Positions 46,881-56,371 of a stretch of 64,000 bases of DNA are shown piece by piece (the stretch's first letter is position 1; every line of letters starts with the position of its first letter). The notes under the pieces were generated by a model. The model was not told the origin of the DNA, made no database searches, and saw only the letters and a program-made list of their open reading frames with translations. Both the position numbers and the translations under genes were made by a program. The DNA comes from Dactylorhiza incarnata (Eukaryota; Streptophyta; Magnoliopsida; Asparagales; Orchidaceae): the NCBI GenBank assembly GCA_033032865.1, contig JAWHQI010000523.1, forward strand, positions 744,001 to 808,000, read 5' to 3'.

Positions 46881-48375
46881 TGCCCTTTGTTTTTTTTTTT
46901 TTTTAATTTAATTTTTGTAACCGCCGGTCTCTTTTTGTTGGCCGGGCGGTCAATATTTTGTAAACACTTTTTTTTTTTGGGAAATGAAATAGAAATTTTA
47001 CCTGTCTGATTGTCCTTCTATTATTACTTACTTGTGATACCTTGTCTTTTTTCTTTACTCTCTATGATCCAATCGTGCGGACATCTTGGTCTGAGCATAA
47101 GTGATGATTGATTGTCTTCGAAGATCCTTTATCCAGCCCGCGCGATTATTCATTTGGATCTCAGGATATTCGATTTCTAATAACAGATAGATTCATGCGG
47201 CTATAATTCGGATCGCGCGGCTTCTCTTCATTTGTAGATATTAAATACTTGCTGCTATGTAATGAATAACAACTTTCACGCAGTTCGGATTCAGTTCTGG
47301 CGAGTAATCCATTATGTCTAGAGATAACTTTTGCTAAGAAATAGCTTAACCTGATCGGTTAGAACACAATCCGAGCGACCACATATTCAAATCCAGGAAT
47401 ATCCAATTCTGATTATTCATTCAGGGATGGATAATGCCCGACCGGTTTAAATTTCAACCCGGATTATATAGCCAGATCCATAAGTATTAACTTGATGGAG
47501 TAGAGAGATAGATATATCCGATCGGTCAAAGTGTAACCCGAGCGATCACATAATTAGCTCCAGAAGTATCCAATTTTATAAAGGATGAATAATCCCGCCC
47601 GATTTGAATACAACCCGGGCAATCAGATAATCTGTTCCGGAATCTTGATTAGGAATGGTCAGATCCGCCCGGTTAGAGTGCAACCCGGGCGATCATATGA
47701 ATAGATTCAGAAACATTTTACTTAATAAAAGACGGGCATATCCGCCCGGTTAGAATGCAACCCGGGTAATCAGATTAGTCAGTCCCGGAAACATCCAACT
47801 TAGTTTAAAGATGTATAGATTCGCTCGGCTAGAATACAATCCGGACAACCATATGATCCGAATGTAGAAATACCCAACTCATTAACGGATGGACAGATAG
47901 ATAAATTCGACCGGTCAGAATGAAATCTGAGCAACTATATATCTTTTCCAGAAATATCCATTTTTATAGAAGATGAATGGACTCGCCCGGTTTGACTGTC
48001 ACCTGGGTAATAGATGATCATCTTCGGAGATTTCCATCTTATAAAACATTGATAAGACCGCCCGGTTATATAACAACCTGGGTAACAGATAATCGGCTCC
48101 GGAGATATCCAAGAAATTTGATAAGATCGCCCGGTTAAATAACAACCCGGGTAATCATATACTTGTCAGAGAATATCCCAACTTATATCCAATCAGACCG
48201 TTCGGTTTGGATGTTCAGACCGCTCGGTCTCATTTATCATAACCCTTTATTAGGGTAGACGAACACCTGTACCTGTCTTAACCATATCTTCCTCGAATGG
48301 TTTTATACAAGAAACCATAAGAGGCAAATGCCTTCCTGTAGAGAAAGAATAAAAAAAAGGTATGTACAGACTCAA
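46881..48375 (-). repeat. Noncoding block of C with diverged ~80-bp repeats and palindromic motifs
   Basis: Counterpart of B 33000-34264. From about 47320 to 48175 units share CCGCCCGGTTAGAATGCAAC then CCGGGTAATCA and a TCCGGAGATATCCAA-like stretch. Palindromic sites include GACCGTTCGGTTT at 48196-48208 and GACCGCTCGGTC at 48218-48229. A long T run near 46891 and another near 46971 lie past the X1 stop. No gene is seen. Confidence 0.72.
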
Positions 48376-48668
48376 ATGACCAAGTGGGCAGGTGGGCCTC
48401 GGCGGCGAACATTGCTTTCCTCAAGTGGTCATAAGAGCTGTAAACGACTCATCCGCTCTCTTGCCTAGGGTTACAAGCTGAGTTGATCAATTGGGCAGGT
48501 GGGCCTCGGCGGCGAACGTTGCTTTCCTCAGAGAGATCAACTCAGTTGTGGGCCCAACTAGGCACCGTTTCGAGAGTACCTAAGAGTATTCGATGGTCAC
48601 AGACTATGATGATCAGTTGGGCAGGTGGGCCTCGGCGGCGAACATTGCTTTCCTCAGAAAGATCATCA
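48376..48668 (-). repeat. Three stem-loop repeats after pol (C)
   Basis: Units in + coordinates are 48376-48432 (ATGACCA / TGGTCAT), 48480-48543 (GAGTTGATC / GATCAACTC) and 48607-48668 (TGATGATC / GATCATCA), around the same core as in B. Confidence 0.88.
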
Positions 48669-49027
48669 AAGCTGTAACTATATCCCTCCGGGGCATGATA
48701 GAGCTGACAATCACCTAGACCTCCCTTGATGCAGGGGTGTGTCAGATATCGGCCGGGATCCAAAATTCTGAAGACCTCCGCAGCGGAATTGGCAAGCTAC
48801 CACTACACGTGTGCGAAAACTCCCCGCATCACATGGTCTTGGTGGGTTTTACGCTACGACTACAATCCGAGGGGGTTCGAGCAGAATTCGGCGATATCTC
48901 AGAGGTTTGGGGGAGTGAGATATGTATATTTACATTCATAATGTAGAGAACCATCAGACAAGAAGAGGTGTCAGTATAGGGCTTTTCATTTAATATCAAA
49001 AGAAATGTAGAGAATAAAAGAGATAAT
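48669..49027 (-). other. Conserved noncoding block after pol (C)
   Basis: Near-identical to B 32328-32685 in reverse orientation. It contains CACACGTG. Frames opening here are not conserved in A. Confidence 0.75.
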
Positions 49028-52000
49028 TCAAGGATAGAATCGTTTAAGATCGTCACCGCTCCAAGTACGCGGGATGTCTTCCCCTTCACTGGTGTGGAGA
49101 CGGTAGGCCCCATTCTTTAATACTTCTTTGATGATAAAAGGTCCTGCCCAATTAGGATCTAGCTTTCCAACATTACCAGACCTGGCCGCAGCATCTACCT
49201 TCTTTAATACCAAATCACCGCTTGCGAACTGCTTTACCCTGACATTCTTGTCAAAATATTTTGCCATCCTCCTTTTAACTTCCTCCTGTCTGATAGTTGC
49301 CTCGTCTTGAAGCTCCTCGATCAGATCCAGACTATACCTCATAGCCTCATCATTTTCATCCATCCATGATTCTCCTCCCTCTTTTGCATATATAACCCTT
49401 GGAGTGACCACTTCAAATTCTACGGGAACAACGGCCTCTGAGCCATGAGATAGTTTGAACGGCGTCTCCCCTGTAGCTGAAGATGGCGTAGTACGAAGAG
49501 TCCAAAGGATGGAAGGAAGCTGGTCCGCCCAATTCCCTTTTTGATTTAAGACCCTTTTCATCAAGAGCTGCCGGATTTGCCTGTTCGCTGCTTCCACTTG
49601 GCCATTGGTCCTGGGATGATGTACTGAGGAAAATCGCAGATCAATTCCTGCCTGATCGCAGAAGCTTTTCATCTCAGAATTGTTGAACTGTGGACCGTTA
49701 TCGGTAACAATTGCTAACGGAATTCCATGCCGGCAAATTATTTCCCCCCAGATGAAGTTTCTGACGATCTGAGTTGTTGTTTTTGCTAGCGCTTTTGCCT
49801 CAATCCACTTACTGAAATAGTCGATCATTACCAGGATGAAACGGCGTTGACCGCTGGCCATCGGAAAAGGTCCCATAAGATCCATTCCCCATACTGCAAA
49901 AGGCCACGGCGCGGTTATCGACCTGAGTGACTGAGCAGGCAAATGCTGAAGAGGAGCGAACTTTTGACACTGGACACATCGCCTGGCAAATGCTTCAGCA
50001 TCTTTCCTCATGGTCGGCCAAAAATATCCCTGCCGCAAGATCCTTTTCTCCAAAGTCTTCGCTCCTGAATGACTACCGCACTCTCCCGAATGAATTTCCT
50101 GAAGTATAGCCGGGACCTCCTCTTCTGAAATGCACCGTGCTGAGGGAGAAATCAGAGTTTTCCTATACAAGACTCCTGCCATCAAGTAGTAGTACGCTGC
50201 CTTTCTTTTGAATCTATTTCTGTCCATGATTGACGAATGAAACTCCCCTTTTGACAGAAATAGTTCATAAGGATCTTTCCAGGAAGGATTTTGATCGATC
50301 TGCATGAGCTCCTCTTCTTCCGTCCCATCTGTTGCCGGATGAAAAAGTTCTGAGGTCACCCCTCCGGATGGAAGACCAAACTTTGATAATTCGTCTGCCT
50401 CTTCATTCTGTGTTCTCGGAATGTGTTCGATGATGAAGGATTTGAATCTCCCAATTTCTTTCTTCGCTAGGAATAGATATTTTCTCAACATCGGTTCTCT
50501 TGTTTCATAATTCCCCAGAACCTGCGAGGCCATCACAAGAGAATCAGTTTTCACATGAACATGTTCTATCCCAAGCTCCTTCGCGAGTCTCAAGCCAGCC
50601 AAGAATGCTTCGTATTCGGCCTGGTTATTTGTAACTGAAAAGAAGAATTTGATAGCCTGCTCCAGCCTGACGCCATTTGGACTGATCAGAACCACTCCGG
50701 CTCCCACGGAGTTTCTGCCAGAAGCCCCATCCACATAAATGATCCAAGCCAAGGGAGATTGTACTCTCTGTTCTGGATTAGACTCCGTCGTGTCCACCAA
50801 GAAATCTGCCAATACTTGTGCCTTTATTGCCGTTCTGGGAACATATGATATTTCGAACTCGCTTAGCTCAATTGCCCATTTAGCCAACCTTCCTGAATGA
50901 TCCGGCTTTTCCAAGATGCTCTTTAGTGGATGGTCCGAGACTACCTGAATGGAATGAGCCTGAAAATAGGGGCGGAGCCTTCGTGACGACATGACCAAAG
51001 CCAAGGCTAATTTCTCCAAGATTGAATATCTAGTTTCCGCATCTTTGAGGATGTGGCTGACATAATATATCGGAAACTGCTTCTTTTTTTCTTCCCGCAC
51101 CAGGACAAAGCTTATCGCATCTGGGCCCACTCCCAAGTATAAGAATAGTGTTTCCTCTTCGCGAGGGCTTTGAAGAAGAGGGGTTGAGGTTAACTGCTTT
51201 TTCAACTGTTCAAAAGCATTGTCGCACTCCTTACTCCATTCGAACTTAGATCCCCCCCTAAGTGTTTTGAAAAATGGAGCGCTTTTGTCCCCCGACTTGG
51301 AAATGAATCGGCTCAATCCTGCAAGCCTCCCCCCAAGTTGTTGTACCTCTTTCGGGTTACGGGGAGGGTTCATATCCAGGATGGCTTTTATTTTATCGGG
51401 ATTTGGTGCGAGGCCATCGGGAGTGAGAAGATGTCCCAGAAATTTTCCTTTGTTGGCCCCAAACACACATTTCAAAGGATTCAGTTTTAATTTAAACCTC
51501 CGCAGAGTAGCGAACGTCTCTACGAGGTCTTTCAGATGGATTGAAAAAGTTTTACTTTTTAGAAGAAGATCATCTACATATACTTCAAGATTTCTCCCTT
51601 TCTGTTTTTTGAACACTGTGTCCATCATCCTCTGATATGTCGCCCCCGCATTTTTGAGCCCGAAGGGCATGACAAGATAACAATAACATCCATCATTGGT
51701 AATGAAGGATGTATGCGGGATATCAGGTTTGTGCATCTTAATCTGGTGATAACCAGAAAACGCATCTAGGAAGCTCATGAAATTATATCCTACCGCGGAA
51801 TCAACTAAAACATCTATCCGAGGCAAGGGATAACAATCTTTGGGGCACGCTTTATTGAGCTTCGTGAAGTCCACGCACATGCGCCACTTCCCACCAGATT
51901 TTGGAACCATTACAATGTTTGACATCCACGTTGGATATTGAATTTCAGAAACAAAACCCGCTTTCAGGAGCTTGGAAACCTCCTCTCTGATGGGCAATGC

Positions 52001-54451
52001 CAGCTTTGTTGCCACCTCCCTCTTCTTTTGCTGGATCGGCTTGAATTCAGGAGAGACGTTGAGGTGATGGCACGCTACATCTGGATCTACCCCAGGCATG
52101 TCCTCTGCTGACCAGGCGAAGATGTCCAAGTTCTCCAACAGACAGGAGGTTAGTTGAGCTTTTTCCTCCTCCGACAGCTCGGCGTTGATGATAAGCCTTT
52201 TCTCTTCCCCCTCAGCAATGGGGATCTCTTGGGTCTCCTGGGCAGGTTCCAAGAAAACTCCTTTCCGCTCTGTGCTTTCTTTGATTTCCTCAGGGAATTT
52301 GGACACCTTGTGGATGTCATTTTGAGCCTCGCAAAGTGGTGCCTCGGTGATCATATTAACTGTCTTCACATAACATTCACGTGCAACCCTTGGATCGCTT
52401 CGGATCCGATATTGACGTCCCTCAGCGGCGAATTTCAAGGCCAAATGAAAAGTAGATACTACAGCTCTGTAAGCGTTCAGAATTGGCCTTCCGAAAATTG
52501 CACAGTAGCTGCTTGGGGCTTCCACCACCACGAAGTTTATCAGCTTTGTTATACCCCCCAGCGATACCAAAAGCTTTACGCACCCCTCTACTTCTTTCTT
52601 CTCTCCCGAGAAGCCATAGAGGGGCCCTTCTGTGGAGAGCAAAGACTTCCCAGTCTTAAGGGCTTCAAACGTTTCGCGGAAGATGAGATTAACTGAGCTG
52701 CCGGTATCAACCAGGATTTTATGCACGGTGTAGTTTTCAATAACCGCCTTTATCACCACTGCATCATCAAAAGGATTTGCATTTGGGGACAGATCTTCCT
52801 GGCCAAAGGTAATGACCGCCCTTTCTGGAGTAGAAGTGGAGGCGACTGCCACTTCCTGCTTCATAACTCTCCCGATGCTAGACTTTCGGGAAGATTCTAC
52901 TCCTGCCCCACCATGAATGCAATAGACGTTGCCAAGAGGGCCAACGTCATTCACCTCTATACATTCGGTTGTGGGATGTATATCCCCATAGCAACCTGCT
53001 TCTTCCACATCTGCACACTCCCATGTCACTTCGACCACTTCCTTCTTCTTCTCAGCTCGCGGTTCAACTGGAGTTTCTTGCCGAATCAACCCCCGAAGCT
53101 TTCCCTCTTTCAGGAGTTTTTCTATCAACCACCGGAGGGCCCGGCAATCCTCAGTCTGATGCCCCTCTTCTTTATGATATTCACAATAAAGGTTCGGGTT
53201 CCGATTGCGAACTTCTGATTTCAAAGGAGGGGGCCTTTTAAAGTCAGGCCTCTTCTGAAGAATCTGCACGACCTCATTCATGGTTACGTTGAGAGGGGTG
53301 AATGAATCCTGTGATTCATCATATCGGATGGACGGGATAGGTGGAGATGGTTGTGCGATGTATTGTGGCAGATACACGGGCATTATTTGCGGAACTCCCA
53401 TGGGTTGAGTGGGTGCGATGGCCAACGGCGGTTTCTGATCTTGAAACCGTTGATGGCCGAGAAATGGTTGTTTAGGCTTAAGATTTCTCCCCCTCTGAGC
53501 CCGGGGTTCGAAATCAGGCCGAGATGGATGATTATAACGTTGCTGATGAGTTGATGCGGGATTGAACTGATCATTGTCGCCGAGTAATTTGGCAACATAA
53601 CCAGGATTAGTCTTTTCCCCCCTGATGAATTTATTAGCCAGACTAATCATCTCCTGGTATGTTTTTGGCTCCCTGATTTGAGCCTCAAATTTCAACGGCC
53701 CCTCTCTAAGGCCATGCATCAGAGCGACCCTATATAATTCTGGGTCGACGTTTTGCACCTCCATTATTTCCCTTTGGAAACGATCGACGAAACGGGCCCA
53801 TGTTTCGTTTTCTTGCTGTCGTATCTCGAATAGGGCTGCCGGACCATTCTTCCTCTTCTTAGAGGTAGAGAATCGAAGCAGAAATTCTCTACGCAATTCC
53901 GCAAAGCATCTGATAGATCGAGGATGCAATCCGTAAAACCATTCTCTGGCCTGCCCATCAAAGGACGTCACCAGGAGCTTGCACTTTGTTGCATCAGTGA
54001 TGGTCCTCAGAGCAACAGCCGATTCAAATGCCTGGAGGTGTATTGCTGGATCGGACTCCCCACTATATGCTGACATGCGTGGTTCTCGAAAGTTGTTTGG
54101 GGCCGGCTCTCCTCGGATTTCGTCGGTGAAGGGAGAACTCTCCTCGGCATCCTCGTACAGAGGGAAAGCAGGGTTATAAGGGACCTCTGCCGCGGTCACT
54201 TGCGGACAGGCCGCCTGATAGGAGCGGGTAGGTGCTCCGGCCGGGCAGGACTGGTAGGCGGCGACCTCAGGCGGATAGGAAAAGCGAGCGGCCTGAGAAG
54301 CCGCCCCCTGGAAGTCAAGGACTCGAGCCGGCATACGCCGCGCGGCCTCTTGGTAGAAATTCTGCCGATCCGCAGAACCTTCTGGTGGCGGTTGGGAGTG
54401 AGCGACCTGCGCAAATGGGTATGGAGGTGGAGGAGGTAGAACAGGGGTCAT
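49028..54451 (-). CDS. gag-pol: gag-pol polyprotein of element C, intact (1807 aa)
   Basis: This is a single frame with no gag/pol frameshift. Domains by residue: Pro-rich N-terminus 1-100; capsid ~110-285; knuckle C423-x2-H-x4-H-x4-C436; protease VDTGSSVN at 581-588; RT ~840-1010 with LDAFSGYHQI and YVDD at 958-961; RNase H/connection ~1090-1215; second archaeal-type RNase H ~1238-1355 (YVDGAS, NNQAEYEA, KTDS, EEADELSK); integrase HHCC ~1454-1495, catalytic Asp in GMDLMG ~1524, TDNG ~1584, NGQVE ~1620; and a C-terminal GPF(Y/F)-type block ending at 1807. The second RNase H and lack of a chromodomain place it in the Tat clade. All catalytic residues are present. The start is taken as ATG 54451; an upstream ATG at 54646 is followed by TAG after four codons. 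Confidence 0.95.
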   Translation of the reverse strand: MTPVLPPPPPYPFAQVAHSQPPPEGSADRQNFYQEAARRMPARVLDFQGAASQAARFSYPPEVAAYQSCPAGAPTRSYQAACPQVTAAEVPYNPAFPLYEDAEESSPFTDEIRGEPAPNNFREPRMSAYSGESDPAIHLQAFESAVALRTITDATKCKLLVTSFDGQAREWFYGLHPRSIRCFAELRREFLLRFSTSKKRKNGPAALFEIRQQENETWARFVDRFQREIMEVQNVDPELYRVALMHGLREGPLKFEAQIREPKTYQEMISLANKFIRGEKTNPGYVAKLLGDNDQFNPASTHQQRYNHPSRPDFEPRAQRGRNLKPKQPFLGHQRFQDQKPPLAIAPTQPMGVPQIMPVYLPQYIAQPSPPIPSIRYDESQDSFTPLNVTMNEVVQILQKRPDFKRPPPLKSEVRNRNPNLYCEYHKEEGHQTEDCRALRWLIEKLLKEGKLRGLIRQETPVEPRAEKKKEVVEVTWECADVEEAGCYGDIHPTTECIEVNDVGPLGNVYCIHGGAGVESSRKSSIGRVMKQEVAVASTSTPERAVITFGQEDLSPNANPFDDAVVIKAVIENYTVHKILVDTGSSVNLIFRETFEALKTGKSLLSTEGPLYGFSGEKKEVEGCVKLLVSLGGITKLINFVVVEAPSSYCAIFGRPILNAYRAVVSTFHLALKFAAEGRQYRIRSDPRVARECYVKTVNMITEAPLCEAQNDIHKVSKFPEEIKESTERKGVFLEPAQETQEIPIAEGEEKRLIINAELSEEEKAQLTSCLLENLDIFAWSAEDMPGVDPDVACHHLNVSPEFKPIQQKKREVATKLALPIREEVSKLLKAGFVSEIQYPTWMSNIVMVPKSGGKWRMCVDFTKLNKACPKDCYPLPRIDVLVDSAVGYNFMSFLDAFSGYHQIKMHKPDIPHTSFITNDGCYCYLVMPFGLKNAGATYQRMMDTVFKKQKGRNLEVYVDDLLLKSKTFSIHLKDLVETFATLRRFKLKLNPLKCVFGANKGKFLGHLLTPDGLAPNPDKIKAILDMNPPRNPKEVQQLGGRLAGLSRFISKSGDKSAPFFKTLRGGSKFEWSKECDNAFEQLKKQLTSTPLLQSPREEETLFLYLGVGPDAISFVLVREEKKKQFPIYYVSHILKDAETRYSILEKLALALVMSSRRLRPYFQAHSIQVVSDHPLKSILEKPDHSGRLAKWAIELSEFEISYVPRTAIKAQVLADFLVDTTESNPEQRVQSPLAWIIYVDGASGRNSVGAGVVLISPNGVRLEQAIKFFFSVTNNQAEYEAFLAGLRLAKELGIEHVHVKTDSLVMASQVLGNYETREPMLRKYLFLAKKEIGRFKSFIIEHIPRTQNEEADELSKFGLPSGGVTSELFHPATDGTEEEELMQIDQNPSWKDPYELFLSKGEFHSSIMDRNRFKRKAAYYYLMAGVLYRKTLISPSARCISEEEVPAILQEIHSGECGSHSGAKTLEKRILRQGYFWPTMRKDAEAFARRCVQCQKFAPLQHLPAQSLRSITAPWPFAVWGMDLMGPFPMASGQRRFILVMIDYFSKWIEAKALAKTTTQIVRNFIWGEIICRHGIPLAIVTDNGPQFNNSEMKSFCDQAGIDLRFSSVHHPRTNGQVEAANRQIRQLLMKRVLNQKGNWADQLPSILWTLRTTPSSATGETPFKLSHGSEAVVPVEFEVVTPRVIYAKEGGESWMDENDEAMRYSLDLIEELQDEATIRQEEVKRRMAKYFDKNVRVKQFASGDLVLKKVDAAARSGNVGKLDPNWAGPFIIKEVLKNGAYRLHTSEGEDIPRTWSGDDLKRFYP

Positions 54452-54631
54452 GGCCGGGTTAACCGCGGCCTGTTGGGGAGCTAACCGCTGGGTTAGTAGA
54501 GCTAGAGCCTGACTGATCGCGTCCAGACGCTGATCAGTTGCTTTCTGAGCCTGGTCGGCTTCTCTCTTAGTTCGCTCCAGAGCCTCCCACAGGGAGTCAT
54601 CGCTATGATCGGACCGGTCTCTTGGAGGGAA

Positions 54632-54646
54632 CTAGCGGTCTGACAT
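54632..54646 (-). other. Four-codon leader frame (MSDR-stop) of C
   Basis: ATG TCA GAC CGC TAG on the minus strand, same as B. Past the TAG the frame is open and joins the gag start at 54451, 65 codons downstream of this ATG. Confidence 0.75.
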
Positions 54647-54676
54647 TCTGAACCAAAGATTTCGCTGATAGTCCGC

Positions 54677-54695
54677 GATCTGAAGGTCGCGTGTT
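54677..54695 (-). promoter_or_regulatory. Primer binding site of C (19-nt internal tRNA-Phe complement)
   Basis: On the plus strand the site reads GATCTGAAGGTCGCGTGTT, identical to nucleotides ~37-55 of plant tRNA-Phe(GAA) as I recall it. Two bases separate it from the LTR (54698). Confidence 0.72.
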
Positions 54696-54697
54696 TC

Positions 54698-55532
54698 TGT
54701 TCGATTCAAAAGTGCGCTTACGAAGAAAATTGAAGGCTGCGGACTATCGGTTACTATTTAGTTAGAGAATTCAGACCGCTAGCAACGGTCGAGGCCAGAC
54801 TTCGCCCGTCGCGGCAAATGCCACTCCTGCGACGGGCTTTCCTTTGATTGAAAAGTAGCGGTTACAAATGCGAGAAAGCAGAAGCCGGCCGGTTAACAGT
54901 TCGCGAGACCAGAAACTCGAGACCGGAGCTCAGACAAGCGAGCTCTTGGATTCGAGTGTGCGTGTCTTGTGAACAGTGCCGCCCCCTATTTATAGGCTTG
55001 GGGGCCTGCCCGAATGGGCAGGGATAAAATAACCTCCTGCCCGGGTACAGGAGAAACGGGCAGGCGGTGACGGGATGCACAAAGAAGAAAAAGAAAGAGG
55101 CCGCGCGACCTGTCGGCCTGCCTTCCCGACCTGTCTTGCTTGCGGCTGAGGACACCGGGACCAAGTCAATAATGCAGACCGCGCGGTTTGGAGATTGAGG
55201 CCGCGGTCTGCCTTCTGGTCATGACTTAGCCGATCTTCACGAGGTAACTTGGATAGCCTTCGATCTGGAGCCCCGGCCTGTTCTTCGGGGCTGGAACTTC
55301 GAGTTTCTATGGGACAACCCGCGCGGTCTTCTAGCTGAGACCGCGGATGATCTTCTTGCCTTGGCTCTTTGACGATCTTATCCCTTTGGGGGCGATCCGG
55401 AAATGACACCAGGCCGCCCGGCCTGGCCCTTCTTGAACTGAGAACCGCCGATCCCGGGACCCAGCGGCTTGGCCCAGGAGTCCGCGCGGTCTGATAACGG
55501 TCCAACCCAAGAAGCGGTTTTCCGGGCAAACA
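54698..55532 (-). mobile_element. 5' LTR of element C
   Basis: 835 bp. TATAAATA (minus) is at 54994-54987 with the upstream inverted repeat. The five differences from the 3' LTR are all transitions. Confidence 0.95.
54804..54837 (-). promoter_or_regulatory. Conserved LTR bulged hairpin (C, 5' LTR)
   Basis: GCCCGTCGC / GCGACGGGC, perfect, as in the 3' LTR. Confidence 0.78.
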
Positions 55533-55537
55533 GACAT
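55533..55537. repeat. Target-site duplication of element C (right)
   Basis: GACAT, matching 41581-41585. Confidence 0.97.
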
Positions 55538-56371
55538 ACTGGTCGCAGAATCTGGGATGAGATCGCCCGACTTGGCAAGAGGGGTATTGGGCGGGTCGAT
55601 TTCCTCTTTCACGCGCGGATTATGTTGAAGACAGTCCGCCGTCGGTTTCTTAAAAGCTTTGTTTCCAACCTTCAACTTTTGAAGCTTCTTGGCAATTCGC
55701 TCGGCTGACGAATGGCCCCTCTTTCTCTTCTTTTTCTTCCCCGACTCCGGGATGATCTGCATTTTAGGGCTGGAATCGTCAATAATCAAGACCGGTGAGA
55801 TAGACGATCCATCCGGCCTGGAGGAGACAACTTCGCCTTCTTCCCCAATATTTAGCTTCATGAGAGGAGTCCCTGATAAAGTAAAATCTATGTCGAAGGA
55901 AGGTGAAAGATGGTCCACTTCGGGTTCTATCGACTTCTTTCCGAGGATTCTTTCCTCAGATGACAAGACCCCGGCGGCTTCTACCCTAGCCGCCTCCACC
56001 ACCGTTTCTTTAGCTTTAGCGGCTTCTTCTTCAGCGGCTTTAGCTTTAGCCGCTTCTTCTTCAGCAGTTTTAGCCTTGGCCGCTTCTTCAGCTTCGGCCT
56101 TAGCTACTATTTCTCTTGCGGCTTTTATCTTCGCCGCCTCCGTCTCAATAACTTTTTCCTTAGCCGACAATTCCCCGGCGGTTTTTCTTTCTTCCGCAGT
56201 TCTTTCCCCAGTTTTCTTCTTAGACCCGGAGGGTTCTGTCTTCGGAGATCGCCCGGCCTTATCAGACCGATGACTCTTCTTCTTCCGAGTATCTTTGTCT
56301 TTCCTTTCCTCGGTTTTCTTCCGGTCTCCCCCCTTATCAACGCGTGTCTGAAGGGAATCAAGGAAGTTCAT
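55538..56371 (-). pseudogene. Antisense gene X2 of element A, N-terminal part of exon 1
   Basis: It starts at ATG 56371 (MNFLDSLQTRVDKGG) and runs open to the C insertion, reading SGDLIPDSATSM, then continues at 41580 in the same frame. It contains a low-complexity Ala/Lys/Glu stretch with the repeat AEEEAAKAK (near 56020-56110) that is absent from B and C. A basic block KKKKRKRG follows, then AERIAKKLQKLK. TATAAAAT lies ~100 bp upstream. The full joined protein would be 630 aa. Confidence 0.85.

Larger units (their letters stand above)
41586..55532 (-). mobile_element. Element C: apparently complete Tat-type LTR retrotransposon
   Basis: It is 13947 bp with 835-bp LTRs that differ at about five positions, and TSD GACAT. 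Gag-pol (minus strand) is one open frame of 1807 codons. X1 and X2 (plus strand) are open and spliced. All cis-elements are present. It is of the same family as B and lies in opposite orientation, 1966 bp away. It is the best candidate in the window for an autonomous element. Confidence 0.96.

Noticed and set aside
49028..54451. Envelope-like gene
   Set aside because: No sense-strand frame with signal peptide and membrane segment lies after pol. The extra genes are antisense and soluble in character.
54677..54695. tRNA gene fragment at the primer site
   Set aside because: Only 16-19 nt match and no cloverleaf can be formed from the flanks. The place next to the LTR fits a primer site.
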